A DNA stretch of 64,000 bases from assembly GCF_963678635.1 (NCBI RefSeq), contig NC_087062.1:88699845-88763844 (forward strand). Direction: 5' to 3'. This document shows positions 31,001-43,000 of this stretch, one piece after another (within the stretch, counting starts at the first letter, position 1; the number at the start of each line of letters is the position of its first letter). The notes beneath the pieces are model-generated. The model had not been told where the DNA came from, made no database searches, and saw only the letters and a program-made list of their open reading frames with translations. This DNA is from Symsagittifera roscoffensis. Lineage: Eukaryota; Xenacoelomorpha; Acoela; Convolutidae. The translations under genes and the position numbers were made by a program.

Positions 31001-34000
31001 CTCGTGCCGCTTGGGTCTTTTCTTACATCGCGCCGCTTAAGTCTTTTCTAAAGTCGCGCCGCTTATGTCTTTTCTTAAGTCGCTCCGCTTAGGTCTTTTC
31101 TTAAGTCGCGCCGCTTAAGTATTTTCTTAAGTTGCACCGTCAGTCTTTTCTTAAGTCGCGCCGCTTAGGTCTTTTCTTAAGTCGCGCCGCTTAAGTCTTT
31201 TCTCAAGTCGCACCGTCAGTCTTTTCTTAAGTCGTGCCGCTCAGGTCTTTTCTTAAGTCGCGCCGCTTAAATCTTTTCTTAAGTTGCACCGTCAGTCTTT
31301 TCTTTAGTCGCGCCGCTTAAGTCTTTTCTTAAGTCGCGCCGTCTGTCTTTTCTTTAGTCGCGCCGCTTAAGATTTTTTTTTAGTCGCACCGTCAGTCTTT
31401 TCTTAAGTCGCGCCGCATAGGTCTTTTCTCAAGTCGCGCGGCTTAAGTCTTTTCTTAAGTTGCACCGTCAGTCTTTTCTTAATTCGTGCCGCTTGGGTCT
31501 TTTCTTACGTCGCGCCGCTTAAGTCTTTTCTTAAGTCGCGTCGCTTAAGTCTTTTCTTAAGTCGCGCCGCTTAGGTCTTTTCTTAAGTCGCGCCGCTTAA
31601 GTCTTTTCTTAAGTTGCACCGTCAGTCTTTTCTCAAGTCGCGCCGCTTAGGTCTTTTCTTAAGTCGCGCCGCTTAAGTATTTTCTTAAGTTGCGCCGTCA
31701 GTCTTTTCTTAAGTCACGCCGCTTAAGTTTTTTCTTAAGTCGCGCCGCTTAAGTCTTTTCTTAAGTCGCACCGTCAGTCTTTTCTTAAATCGCGTCGCTC
31801 TAGTCTTTTCTTAAGTCGCGCCGCTTAAGTCTTTTCTTAAGTCGCGCCGCTTAAGTCTTTTCTTAAGTCGCGCCGCTTAGGCCTTTTTTAAGTCGCGCAA
31901 CTGAAGTCTTTTCTTAAAATGCACCGTCAGTCTTTTCTTAAGTTGCGCCGGTTAGGTATTTTCTTAAGTCGCGCCGCTTAAGTCTTTTCTTAAGTCGCAC
32001 CGTCAGTATTTTCTTAAGTTGCGCCGCTCAGGTCTTTTCTTAAGTCGCGCCGCTTAAGTCTTTTTTTAAGTTGCGCCGTCAGTCGTTTCATATGTCACGC
32101 CGCTTAAGTTTTTTCTTGAGTCGCGCCGTCTGTCTTTTCTTAAGTCGCGCCGCTTAAGTTTTTTTAAGTCGCACCGTCAGTCTTTTCTTAAGTCGCGCCG
32201 CTTAGGTTTTTTCTTAGGTCGCGCCGCTTAAGTCTTTTCTTAAGTTCCACCGTCAGTCTTTTCTTAAGTCGCGCCGTCTGTCTTTTCTTAAGTCGCGCCG
32301 CTTAGGCCTTTCTTAAGTCGCGCCGTTTAAGTATTTTCTTAAAATGCACCGTCAGTCTTTTCTTAAGTTGCGCCGGTTAGGTCTTTTCTTAAGTCGCGCC
32401 GCTTAAGTCTTTTCTTAAGTCGCACCGTCAGTCTTTTCTTAAGTTGCGCCGCTCAGGTCTTTTCTTAAGTCGCGCCGCTTAAGTCTTTTTTAAAGTTGCG
32501 CCGTCAGTCTTTTCATAAGTCACGCCGCTTAAGTTTTTTCTTGAGTCGCGCCGTCTGTCTTTTCTTAAGTCGCGCCGCTTAAGTTTTTTTTAAGTCGCAC
32601 CGTCAGTCTTTTCTTAAGTCGCGCCGTCTGTCTTTTCTTAAGTCGCGCCGCTTAGGTCTTTTCTTAATTCGCGCCGCTTAAGTCTTTTCTCAAGTTGCAC
32701 CGTCAGTCTTATCTCAAGTCGCGCCGCTTAGGTTTTTTCTTAAGTCGCGCCGCTTAAGTCTTTTCTTAAGTGGCACCGTCAGTCTTTTCTTAAGTCGCGC
32801 CGCTCAGGTCTTTTCTTAAGTCGCGCAGCTTAAGTCTTTTCTTAAGTTGCGCCGTCAGTCTTTTCTTAAGTCGCGCCGCTTAGGTCTTTTCTTAAGTCGC
32901 GCCGCTTAAGTCTTTTCTTAAGTTGCGCCGTCAGTCTTTTCTTAAGTCGCGCCGCTTAGGTCTTTTCTTAAGTCGCGCCGCTTAAGTCTTTTCTTAAGTC
33001 GCACCGTCAGTTTTTTCTTAAGTCGCGCCGCTCAGGTCTTTTCTTAAGTCGCGCAGCTTAAGTTTTTTCTTAAGTTGCGCCATCAGTCTTTTCTTAAGTC
33101 ACGCCGCTTAAGTTTTTTCTTAAGTCGCGCCGCTTAAGTCTTTTCTTAAGTCCCACCGTCAGTCTTTTCTTAAGTCACGTCGCTTAAGTCTTTTCTTAAG
33201 TCGCGCCGCTTAAGTCTTTTCTTAAGTCGCGCCGCTTAATTCTTTTCTTAAGTCGCGCCGCTTAGGTCTTTTCTTAAGTCGCGCCGCTTAAGTCTTTTCT
33301 TAAGTTGCACCGTCAGTCTTTTCTTAAGTTGCCCCGGTTAGGTCTTTTCTTAAGTCGCGCCGCTTAAGTATTTTCTTAAGTCGCGCCGCTTAGGTCTTTC
33401 TTAAGTCGCACCGCTTAAGTCTTTTCTTAAGTCGCACCGTCGGTCTTTTCTTAAGTTGCGCCGCTCAGGTCTTTTTTAAGTCGCGCCGCTTAAGTCTTTT
33501 TTTTTAAGTTGCGCCGTCAGTCTTTTCTTAAGTCACGCCGCTTAAGTTTTTTCTTAAGTCGCGTCGCTTAAGTCTTTTCTTACGTCGCACCGTCAGTCTT
33601 TTCTTAAGTTGCGCCAGTTAAGTCTTTTCTGAAGTTGCGCCGCTTAAGTGTTTCCTATGTCGCGCCGTCAGTCTTTTCTTAAGTCGCGTCGCTTAAGTCT
33701 TTTCTTAAATCGCGCCGCTTAAGTCTTTTCTTAAGTCGCGCCGCTTAGGTCTTTTCTTAAGTGGCGCCGCTTAAGTCTTTTCTTCAGTTGCGCCGTCAGT
33801 CTTTTCTAAAGTCACGCCGCTTAAGTTTTTTCTTAAGTCGCGCCGCTTAAGTCTTTTCTTAAGTCCAACCGTCAGTCTTTTCTTAAGTCGCGTCGCTTAA
33901 GTCTTTTCTTAAGTCGCGCCGCTTAAGTATTTTCCTAAGTCGCGCCGCTTAGGTCTTTTCTTAAGTTGCGCCGCTTAAGTCTTTTCTTAAGCTGCACCGT

Positions 34001-37000
34001 CAGTCTTTTCTTAAGTTGCGCCGGTTAGGTCTTTTCTTAAGTCGCGCCGCTTAAGTTTTTGCTTTAGTCGCGCCGCTTAGGTCTTTTCTTAAGTCGCGCC
34101 GCTTAAGTCTTTTCTTAAGTCGCACCGTCAGTCTTTTCTTAAGTTGCGCCGCTCAGGTCTTTTCTTAAGTCGCGCCGCTTAAGTATTTTTTTAAGTTGCG
34201 CCGTCAGTCTTTTCTTAAGTCACGCCGCTTAAGTTTTTTCTTAAGTCGCGCCGTCTGTCTTTTCTTAAGTCGCGCCGCTTAAGTTTTTTTTTAAGTCGCA
34301 CCGTCAATCTTTTCTTAAGTTGCGCCGCTCAGGTCTTTTCTTAAGTCGCGCCGCTTAAGTATTTTTTTAAGTTGCGCCGTCAGTCTTTTCTTAATGCACG
34401 CCGCTTAAGTTTTTTCTTAAGTCGCACCGTCTGTCTTTTCTTAAGTCGCGCCGCTTAGGTTTTTTCTTAGGTCGCGCCGCTTAAGTCTTTTCTTAAGTCG
34501 CACCGTCAGTCTTTTCTTAAGTCACGCCGCTTAAGTTTTTTCTTAAGGGTCGCCGTCTGTATTTTCTTAAGTCGCGCCGCTTAAGTTTTTTTTAAAGTCG
34601 CACCGTCAATCTTTTCTTAAGTTGCGCCGCTCAGGTCTTTTCTTAAGTCGCGCCGCTTAAGTATTTTTTTAAGTTGCGCCGTCAGTCTTTTCTTAAGTCA
34701 CGCCGCTTAAGTTTTTTCTTAAGTCGCGCCGTCTGTCTTTTCTTAAGTCGCGCCGCTTAGGTTTTTTCTTAGGTCGCGCCACTTAAGTCTTTTCTTAAGT
34801 TGCACCGTCAGTCTTTTCTTAAGTCGCGTCGTCTGTCTTTTCTTAAGTCGCGCCGCTTAGGTCTTTTCTTAAGTCGCGCCGCTTAAGTCTTTTCTCAAGT
34901 TGCACCGTCAGTCTTTTCTCAAGTCGCGCCGCTTAGGTCTTTTCTTAAGTCGCGCCGCTTAAGTCGTTTCTTAAGTCGCACCGTCAGTCTTTTCTTAAGT
35001 CGCGCCGCTGAGGTCTTTTCTTAAGTCGCGCAGCTTAAGTCTTTTCTTAAGTTGCGCCGTCAGTCTTTTCTAAAGTCACGCCGCTTAAGTTTTTTCTTAA
35101 GTCGCGCCGCTTAAGTCTTTTCTTTAGTCGCACCGTCAGTTTTTTCTTAAGTCGGGCCGCTTAAGTCTTTTCTTAAGTCGCGCCGCTTAAGTCTTTTCTT
35201 AAGTCGCGCCGCTTAAGTCTTTCTTAAGTCGCGCCGCTTAGGTCTTTTCTTAAGTCGCGCCGCTTAAGTCTTTTCTTAAGTTGCACCGTCAGTCTTTTCT
35301 TAAGTTGCGCCGGTTAGTCCTTTTCTTAAGTCGCGCCGCTTAATTCTTTTCTTAAATTGCGCCGCTTAGGTCTTTTCTTAAGTCGCGTCACTCAAGTCTT
35401 TTCTTAAGTCGCACAGTCAGTCTTTTCTTAAGTCGCGCCGCTCAGGTCTTTTCTTAAGTCGCGTCGCTTAAGTCTTTTTTTAAGTTGCGCCGTCAGTCTT
35501 TTCTTAAGTCAGGCCGCTTAAGTTTTTTCTTAAGCCGCGCCGCTTAAGTCTTTTCTTAAGTCGCACCGTCAGCCTTTTCTTAAGTCGCGCCAGTTAAGTC
35601 TTTTCTGAAGTCGCGCCGCTTAAGTGTTTCCTATGTCGCGCCGTCAGTCTTTTCTTAAGTCGCTTCGCTTAAGTCTTTTCTTAAGTCGCGCCGCTTAAGT
35701 CTTTTCTTAAGTCGCGCCGCTTAGGTCTTTTCTTAAGTGGCGCCGCTTAAGTATTTTCTTAAGTTGCGCCGTCAGTCTTTTCTAAAGTCACGCCGCTTAA
35801 GTTTTTTCTTAAGTCGCGCCGCTTAAGTCTTTTTTTAAGTTGCGCCGTCAGTCTTTTCTTAAGTCACGCCGCTTAAGTTTTTTCTTAAGTCGCGCCGTCT
35901 GTCTTTTCTTAAGTCGCGCCGCTTAAGTTTTTTCTTAGGTCGCGCCACTTAAGTCTTTTCTTAAGTTGCACCGTCAGTCTTTTCTTAAGTCGCGCCGTCT
36001 GTCTTTTCTTAAGTCGCGCCGCTTAGGTCTTTTCTTAAGTCGCGCCGCTTAAGTCTTTTCTCAAGTTGCACCGCCAGTCTTTTCTCAAGTCGCGCCGCTT
36101 AGGTCTTTTCTTAAGTCGCGCCGCTTAAGTCGTTTCTTAAGTCGCACCGTCAGTCTTTTCTTAAGTCGCGCCGTCAGTCTTTTCTTAAGTCACGCCGCTT
36201 AAGTTTTTTCTTAAGTCGCGCCGCTTAAGTCTTTTCTTAAGTCGCACCGTCAGCCTTTTTTTAAGTCGCGCCAGTTAAGTCTTTTCTGAAGTCGCGCCGC
36301 TTAAGTGTTTCCTATGTCGCGCCGTCAGTCTTTTCTTAAGTCGCTTCGCTTAAGTCTTTTCTTAAGTCGCGCCGCTTAAGTCTTTTCTTAAGTCGCGCCG
36401 CTTAGGTCTTTTCTTAAGTGGCGCCGCTTAAGTATTTTCTTAAGTTGCGCCGTCAGTCTTTTCTAAAGTCACGCCGCTTAAGTTTTTTCTTAAGTCGCGC
36501 CGCTTAAGTCTTTTTTTAAGTTGCGCCGTCAGTCTTTTCTTAAGTCACGCCGCTTAAGTTTTTTCTTAAGTCGCACCGTCTGTCTTTTCTTAAGTCGCGC
36601 CGCTTAAGTTTTTTCTTAGGTCGCGCCACTTAAGTCTTTTCTCAAGTTGCACCGCCAGTCTTTTCTCAAGTCGCGCCGCTTAGGTCTTTTCTTAAGTCGC
36701 GCCGCTTAAGTCTTTTTTTAAGTTGCGCCGTCAGTCTTTTCTTAAGTCACGCCGCTTAAGTTTTTTCTTAAGTCGCGCCGTCTGTCTTTTCTTAAGTCGC
36801 GCCGCTTAAGTTTTTTCTTAGGTCGCGCCACTTAAGTCTTTTCTTAAGTTGCACCGTCAGTCTTTTCTTAAGTCGCGCCGTCTGTCTTTTCTTAAGTCGC
36901 GCCGCTTAGGTATTTTCTTAAGTCGCGCCGCTTAAGTCTTTTCTCAAGTTGCACCGCCAGTCTTTTCTCAAGTCGCGCCGCTTAGGTCTTTTCTTAAGTC

Positions 37001-40000
37001 GCGCCGCTTAAGTCGTTTCTTAAGTCGCACCGTCAGTCTTTTCTTAAGTCGCGCCGCTCAGGTCTTTTCTTAAGTCGCGCAGCTTAAGTCTTTTCTTAAG
37101 TTGCGCCGTCAGTCTTTTCTAAAGTCACGCCGCTTAAGTTTTTTCTTAAGTCGCGCCGCTTAAGCCTTTTCTTTAGTCGCACCGTCAGTTTTTTCTTAAG
37201 TCGGGCCGCTTAAGTCTTTTCTTAAGTCGCGCCGCTTAAGTCTTTTCTTAAGTCGCGCCGCTTAAGTCTTTCTTAAGTCGCGCCGCTTAGGTCTTTTCTT
37301 AAGTCGCGCCGCTTAAGTCTTTTCTTAAGTTGCACCGTCAGTCTTTTCTTAAGTTGCGCCGGTTAGGTCTTTTCTTAAGTCGCGCCGCTTAAACCTTTTC
37401 TTAAATTGCGCCGCTTAGGTCTTTTCTTAAGTCGCGTCACTCAAGTCTTTTCTTAAGTCGCACAGTCAGTCTTTTCTTAAGTCGCGCCGCTCAGGTCTTT
37501 TCTTAAGTCGCGCCGCTTAAGTCTTTTTTTAAGTTGCGCCGTCAGTCTTTTCTTAAGTCACGCCGCTTAAGTTTTTTCTTAAGTCGCGCCGCTTAAGTCT
37601 TTTCTTAAGTCGAACCGTCAGCCTTTTCTTAAGTCGCGCCAGTTAAGTCTTTTCTGAAGTCGCGCCGCTTAAGTGTTTCCTATGTCGCGCCGTCAGTCTT
37701 TTCTTAAGTCGCTTCGCTTAAGTCTTTTCTTAAGTCGCGCCGCTTAAGTCTTTTCTTAAGTCGCGCCGCTTAGGTCTTTTCTTAAGTGGCGCCGCTTAAG
37801 TATTTTCTTAAGTTGCGCCGTCAGTCTTTTCTAAAGTCACGCCGCTTAAGTTTTTTCTTAAGTCGCGCCGCTTAAGTCTTTTCTTAAGTCGCACCGTCAG
37901 CCTTTTCTTAAGTCGCGCCAGTTAAGTCTTTTCTGAAGTCGCGCCGCTTAAGTGTTTCCTATGTCGCGCCGTCAGTCTTTTCTTAAGTCGCTTCGCTTAA
38001 GTCTTTTCTTAAGTCGCGCCGCTTAAGTCTTTTCTTAAGTCGCGCCGCTTAGGTCTTTTCTTAAGTGGCGCCGCTTAAGTATTTTCTTAAGTCGCGCCGC
38101 TTAAGTCTTTTCTTTAGTCGCGCCGCTTAAGTCTTTTCTTAAGTCGCGCCGCTTAGGTCTTTTCTTAAGTTGCACCGTCAGTCTTTTCTTAAGTTGCGCC
38201 GGTTAGGTCTTTTCTTAAGTCGCGCCGCTTAAGTCTTTTCTTAAATTGCGCCGCTTAGGTCTTTTCTTAAGTCGCGTCACTCAAGTCTTTTCTTAAGTCG
38301 CACAGTCAGTCTTTTCTTAAGTCGCGCCGCTCAGGTCTTTTCTTAAGTCGCGCCGCTTAAGTCTTTTTTTAAGTTGCGCCGTCAGTCTTTCTTAAGTCAC
38401 GCCGCTTAAGTTTTTTCTTAAGTCGCGCCACTTAAGTCTTTTCTTAAGTCGCACCGTCAGCCTTTTCTTAAGTCGCGCCAGTTAAGTCTTTTCTGAAGTC
38501 GCGCCGCTTAAGTGTTTCCTATGTCGCGCCGTCAGTCTTTTCTTAAGTCGCTTCGCTTAAGTCTTTTCTTAAGTCGCGCCGCTTAAGTCTTTTCTTAAGT
38601 CGCGCTGCTTAAGTCTTTTCTTAAGTCGCTCCGCTTAGGTCTTTTCTTAAGTGGCGCCGCTTAAGTATTTTCTTAAGTTGCGCCGTCAGTCTTTTCTAAA
38701 GTCACGCCGCTTAAGTTTTTTCTTAAGTCGCGCCGCTTAAGTCTTTTCTTAAGTCGCACCGTCAGTATTTTCTTAAGTCGGGTCGCTTAAGTCTTTTCTT
38801 TAAGTCGCGCCGCTTAAGTCTTTTCTTTAGTCGCGCCGCTTAAGTCTTTTCTTAAGTCGCGCCGCTTAGGTCTTTTCTTAAGTCGCGCCGCTTAAGTCTT
38901 TTCTTAAGTTGCACCGTCAGTCTTTTCTTAAGTTGCGCCGGTTAGGTTTTTTCTTAAGTCGCGCCGCTTAAGTCTTTTCTTAAGTCGCGCCGCTTAGGTC
39001 TTTTCTTAAGTCGCGTCGCTTAAGTCTTTTCTTAAGTCGCACAGTCAGTCTTTTCTTAAGTCGCGCCGCTCAGGTCTTTTCTTAAGTCGCGCCGCTTAAG
39101 TCTTTTTTTAAGTTGCGCCGTCAGTCTTTTCTTAAGTCACGCCGCTTAAGTTTTTTCTTAAGTCGCGCCGCTTAAGTCTTTTCTTAAGTTGCGCCGTCAG
39201 TCTTTTCTAAAGTCACGCCGCTTAAGTTTTTTCTTAAGTCGCGCCGCTTAAGTCTTTTCTTAAGTCGCACCGTCAGTATTTTCTTAAGTCGGGTCGCTTA
39301 AGTCTTTTCTTTAAGTCGCGCCGCTTAAGTCTTTTCTTTAGTCGCGCCGCTTAAGTCTTTTCTTAAGTCGCGCCGCTTAGGTCTTTTCTTAAGTCGCGCC
39401 GCTTAAGTCTTTTCTTAAGTTGCACCGTCAGTCTTTTCTTAAGTTGCGCCGGTTAGGTTTTTTCTTAAGTCGCGCCGCTTAAGTCTTTTCTTAAGTCGCG
39501 CCGCTTAGGTCTTTTCTTAAGTCGCGTCGCTTAAGTCTTTTCTTAAGTCGCACAGTCAGTCTTTTCTTAAGTCGCGCCGCTCAGGTCTTTTCTTAAGTCG
39601 CGCCGCTTAAGTCTTTTTTTAAGTTGCGCCGTCAGTCTTTTCTTAAGTCACGCCGCTTAAGTTTTTTCTTAAGTCGCGCCGCTTAAGTCTTTTCTTAAGT
39701 CGCACCGTCAGTCTTTTCTTAAGTCGCGCCAGTTAAGTTTTTTCTGAAGTCGCGCCGCTTAAGTGTTTCCTATGTCGCGCCGTCAGTCTTTTCTTAAGTC
39801 GCGTCGCTTAAGTCTTTTCTTAAGTCGCGCCGCTTAAGTCTTTTCTTAAGTCGCGCCGCTTAGGTCTTTTCTTAAGTGGCGCCGCTTAAGTCTTTTCTTA
39901 AGTTGCACCGTAAGTCTTTTCTTAAGTCGCGATGCTTAGGTCTTTTCTTAAGTCGCGCCGCTTAAGTATTTTCTTAAGTCCAACCGTCAGTCTTTTCTTA

Positions 40001-43000
40001 AGTCGCGTCGCTTAGGTCTTTTCTTAAGTCGCGCCGCTTAAGTATTTTCCTAAGTCGCGCCGCTTAGGTCTTTTCTTAAGTTGCGCCGCTTAAGTCTTTT
40101 CTTAAGCTGCACCGTCAGTCTTTTCTTAAGTTGCGCCGGTTAGGTCTTTTTTTAAGTCGCGCCGCTTAAGTTTTTTTTTAAGTCGCGCCGCTTAGGTCTT
40201 TTCTTAAGTCGCGCCGCTTAAGTCTTTTCTTAAGTCGCACCGTCAGTCTTTTCTTAAGTTGCGCCGCTCAGGTCTTTTCTTAAGTCGCGCCGCTTAAGTA
40301 TTTTTTTAAGTCGCGCCGTCTGTCTTTTCTTAAGTCGCGCCGCTTAAGTTTTTTTTTAAGTCGCACCGTCAATCTTTTCTTAAGTTGCGCCGCTCAGGTC
40401 TTTTCTTAAGTCGCGCCGCTTAAGTATTTTTTTAAGTTGCGCCGTCAGTTTTTTCTTAATGCACGCCGCTTAAGTTTTTTCTTAAGTCGCACAGTCTGTC
40501 TTTTCTTAAGTCGCGCCGCTTAGGTTTTTTCTTAGGTCGCGCCGCTTAAGTCTTTTCTTAAGTCGCACCGTCAGTCTTTTCTTAAGTCACGCCGCTTAAG
40601 TTTTTTCATAAGGGTCGCCGTCTGTATTTTCTTAAGTCGCGCCGCTTAAGTTTTTTTTTAAGTCGCACCGTCAATCTTTTCTTAAGTTGCGCCGCTCAGG
40701 TCTTTTCTTAAGTCGCGCCGCTTAAGTATTTTTTTAAGTTGCGCCGTCAGTCTTTTCTTAAGTCACGCCGCTTAAGTTTTTTCTTAAGTCGCGCCGTCTG
40801 TCTTTTCTTAAGTCGCGCCGCTTAGGTTTTTTCTTAGGTCGCGCCACTTAAGTCTTTTCTTAAGTTGCACCGTCAGTCTTTTCTTAAGTCGCGCCGTCTG
40901 TCTTTTCTTAAGTCGCGCCGCTTAGGTCTTTTCTTAAGTCGCGCCGCTTAAGTCTTTTCTCAAGTTGCACCGTCAGTCTTTTCTCAAGTCGCGCCGCTTA
41001 GGTCTTTTCTTAAGTCGCGCCGCTTAAGTCGTTTCTTAAGTCGCACCGTCAGTCTTTTCTTAAGTCGCGCCGCTCAGGTCTTTTCTTAAGTCGCGCAGCT
41101 TAAGTCTTTTCTTAAGTTGCGCCGTAAGTCTTTTCTAAAGTCACGCCGCTTAAGTTTTTTCTTAAGTCGCGCCGCTTAAGTCTTTTCTTTAGTCGCACCG
41201 TCAGTTTTTTCTTAAGTCGGGCCGCTTAAGTCTTTTCTTAAGTCGCGCCGCTTAAGTCTTTTCTTAAGTCGCGCCGCTTAAGTCTTTCTTAAGTCGCGCC
41301 GCATAGGTCTTTTCTTAAGTCGCGCCGCTTAAGTCTTTTCTTAAGTTGCACCGTCAGTCTTTTCTTAAGTTGCGCCGGTTAGGTCTTTTCTTAAGTCGCG
41401 CCGCTTAAGTCTTTTCTTAAATTGCGCTGCTTAGGTCTTTTCTTAAGTCGCGTCACTCAAGTCTTTTCTTAAGTCGCACAGTCAGTCTTTTCTTAAGTCG
41501 CGCCGCTCAGGTCTTTTCTTAAGTCGCGCCGCTTAAGTCTTTTTTTAAGTTGCGCCGTCAGTCTTTTCTTAAGTCACGCCGCTTAAGTTTTTTCTTAAGT
41601 CGCGCCGCTTAAGTCTTTTCTTAAGTCGCACCGTCAGCCTTTTCTTAAGTCGCGCCAGTTAAGTCTTTTCTGAAGTCGCGCCGCTTAGGTCTTTTCTTAA
41701 GTGGCGCCGCTTAAGTATTTTCGTAAGTTGCGCCGTCAGTCTTTTCTAAAGTCACGCCGCTTAAGTTTTTTCTTAAGTCGCGCCGCTTAAGTCTTTTTTT
41801 AAGTTGCGCCGTCAGTCTTTTCTTAAGTCACGCCGCTTAAGTCTTTTCTTAAGTCGCGCCGCTTAAGTCTTTTCTTAAGTCGCGCCGCTTAAGTCTTTTC
41901 TTAAGTCGCGCCGCTTAGGTCTTTTCTTAAGTGGCGCCGCTTAAGTATTTTCTTAAGTTGCGCCGTCAGTCTTTTCTAAAGTCACGCCGCTTAAGTTTTT
42001 TCTTAAGTCGCGCCGCTTAAGTCTTTTTTTAAGTTGCGCCGTCAGTCTTTTCTTAAGTCACGCCGCTTAAGTGTTTCCTATGTCGCGCCGTCAGTCTTTT
42101 CTTAAGTCGCTTCGCTTAAGTCTTTTCTTAAGTCGCGCCGCTTAAGTCTTTTCTTAAGTCGCGCCGCTTAGGTCTTTTCTTAAGTGGCGCCGCTTAAGTA
42201 TTTTCTTAAGTTGCGCCGTCAGTCTTTTCTAAAGTCACGCCGCTTAAGTTTTTTCTTAAGTCGCGCCGCTTAAGTCTTTTTTTAAGTTGCGCCGTCAGTC
42301 TTTTCTTAAGTCACGCCGCTTAAGTTTTTTCTTAAGTCGCGCCGTCTGTCTTTTCTTAAGTCGCGCCGCTTAAGTTTTTTCTTAGGTCGCGCCACTTAAG
42401 TCTTTTCTTAAGTTGCACCGTCAGTCTTTTCTTAAGTCGCGCCGTCTGTCTTTTCTTAAGTCGCGCCGCTTAGGTCTTTTCTTAAGTCGCGCCGCTTAAG
42501 TCTTTTCTCAAGTTGCACGCCAGTCTTTTCTCAAGTCGCGCCGCTTAGGTCTTTTCTTAAGTCGCGCCGCTTAAGTCGTTTCTTAAGTCGCACCGTCAGT
42601 CTTTTCTTAAGTCGCGCCGCTCAGGTCTTTTCTTAAGTCGCGCAGCTTAAGTCTTTTCTTAAGTTGCGCCGTCAGATTTTCTAAAGTCACGCCGCTTAAG
42701 TTTTTCTTAAGTCGCGCCGCTTAAGTCTTTTCTTTAGTCGCACCGTCAGTTTTTTCTTAAGTCGGGCCGCTTAAGTCTTTTCTTAAGTCGCGCCGCTTAA
42801 GTCTTTTCTTAAGTCGCGCCGCTTAAGTCTTTCTTAAGTCGCGCCGCTTAGGTCTTTTCTTAAGTCGCGCCGCTTAAGTCTTTTCTTAAGTTGAACCGTC
42901 AGTCTTTTCTTAAGTTGCGCCGGTTAGGTCTTTTCTTAAGTCGCGCCGCTTAAGTCTTTTCTTAAGTTGCACCGTCAGTCTTTTCTTAAGTTGCGCCTGT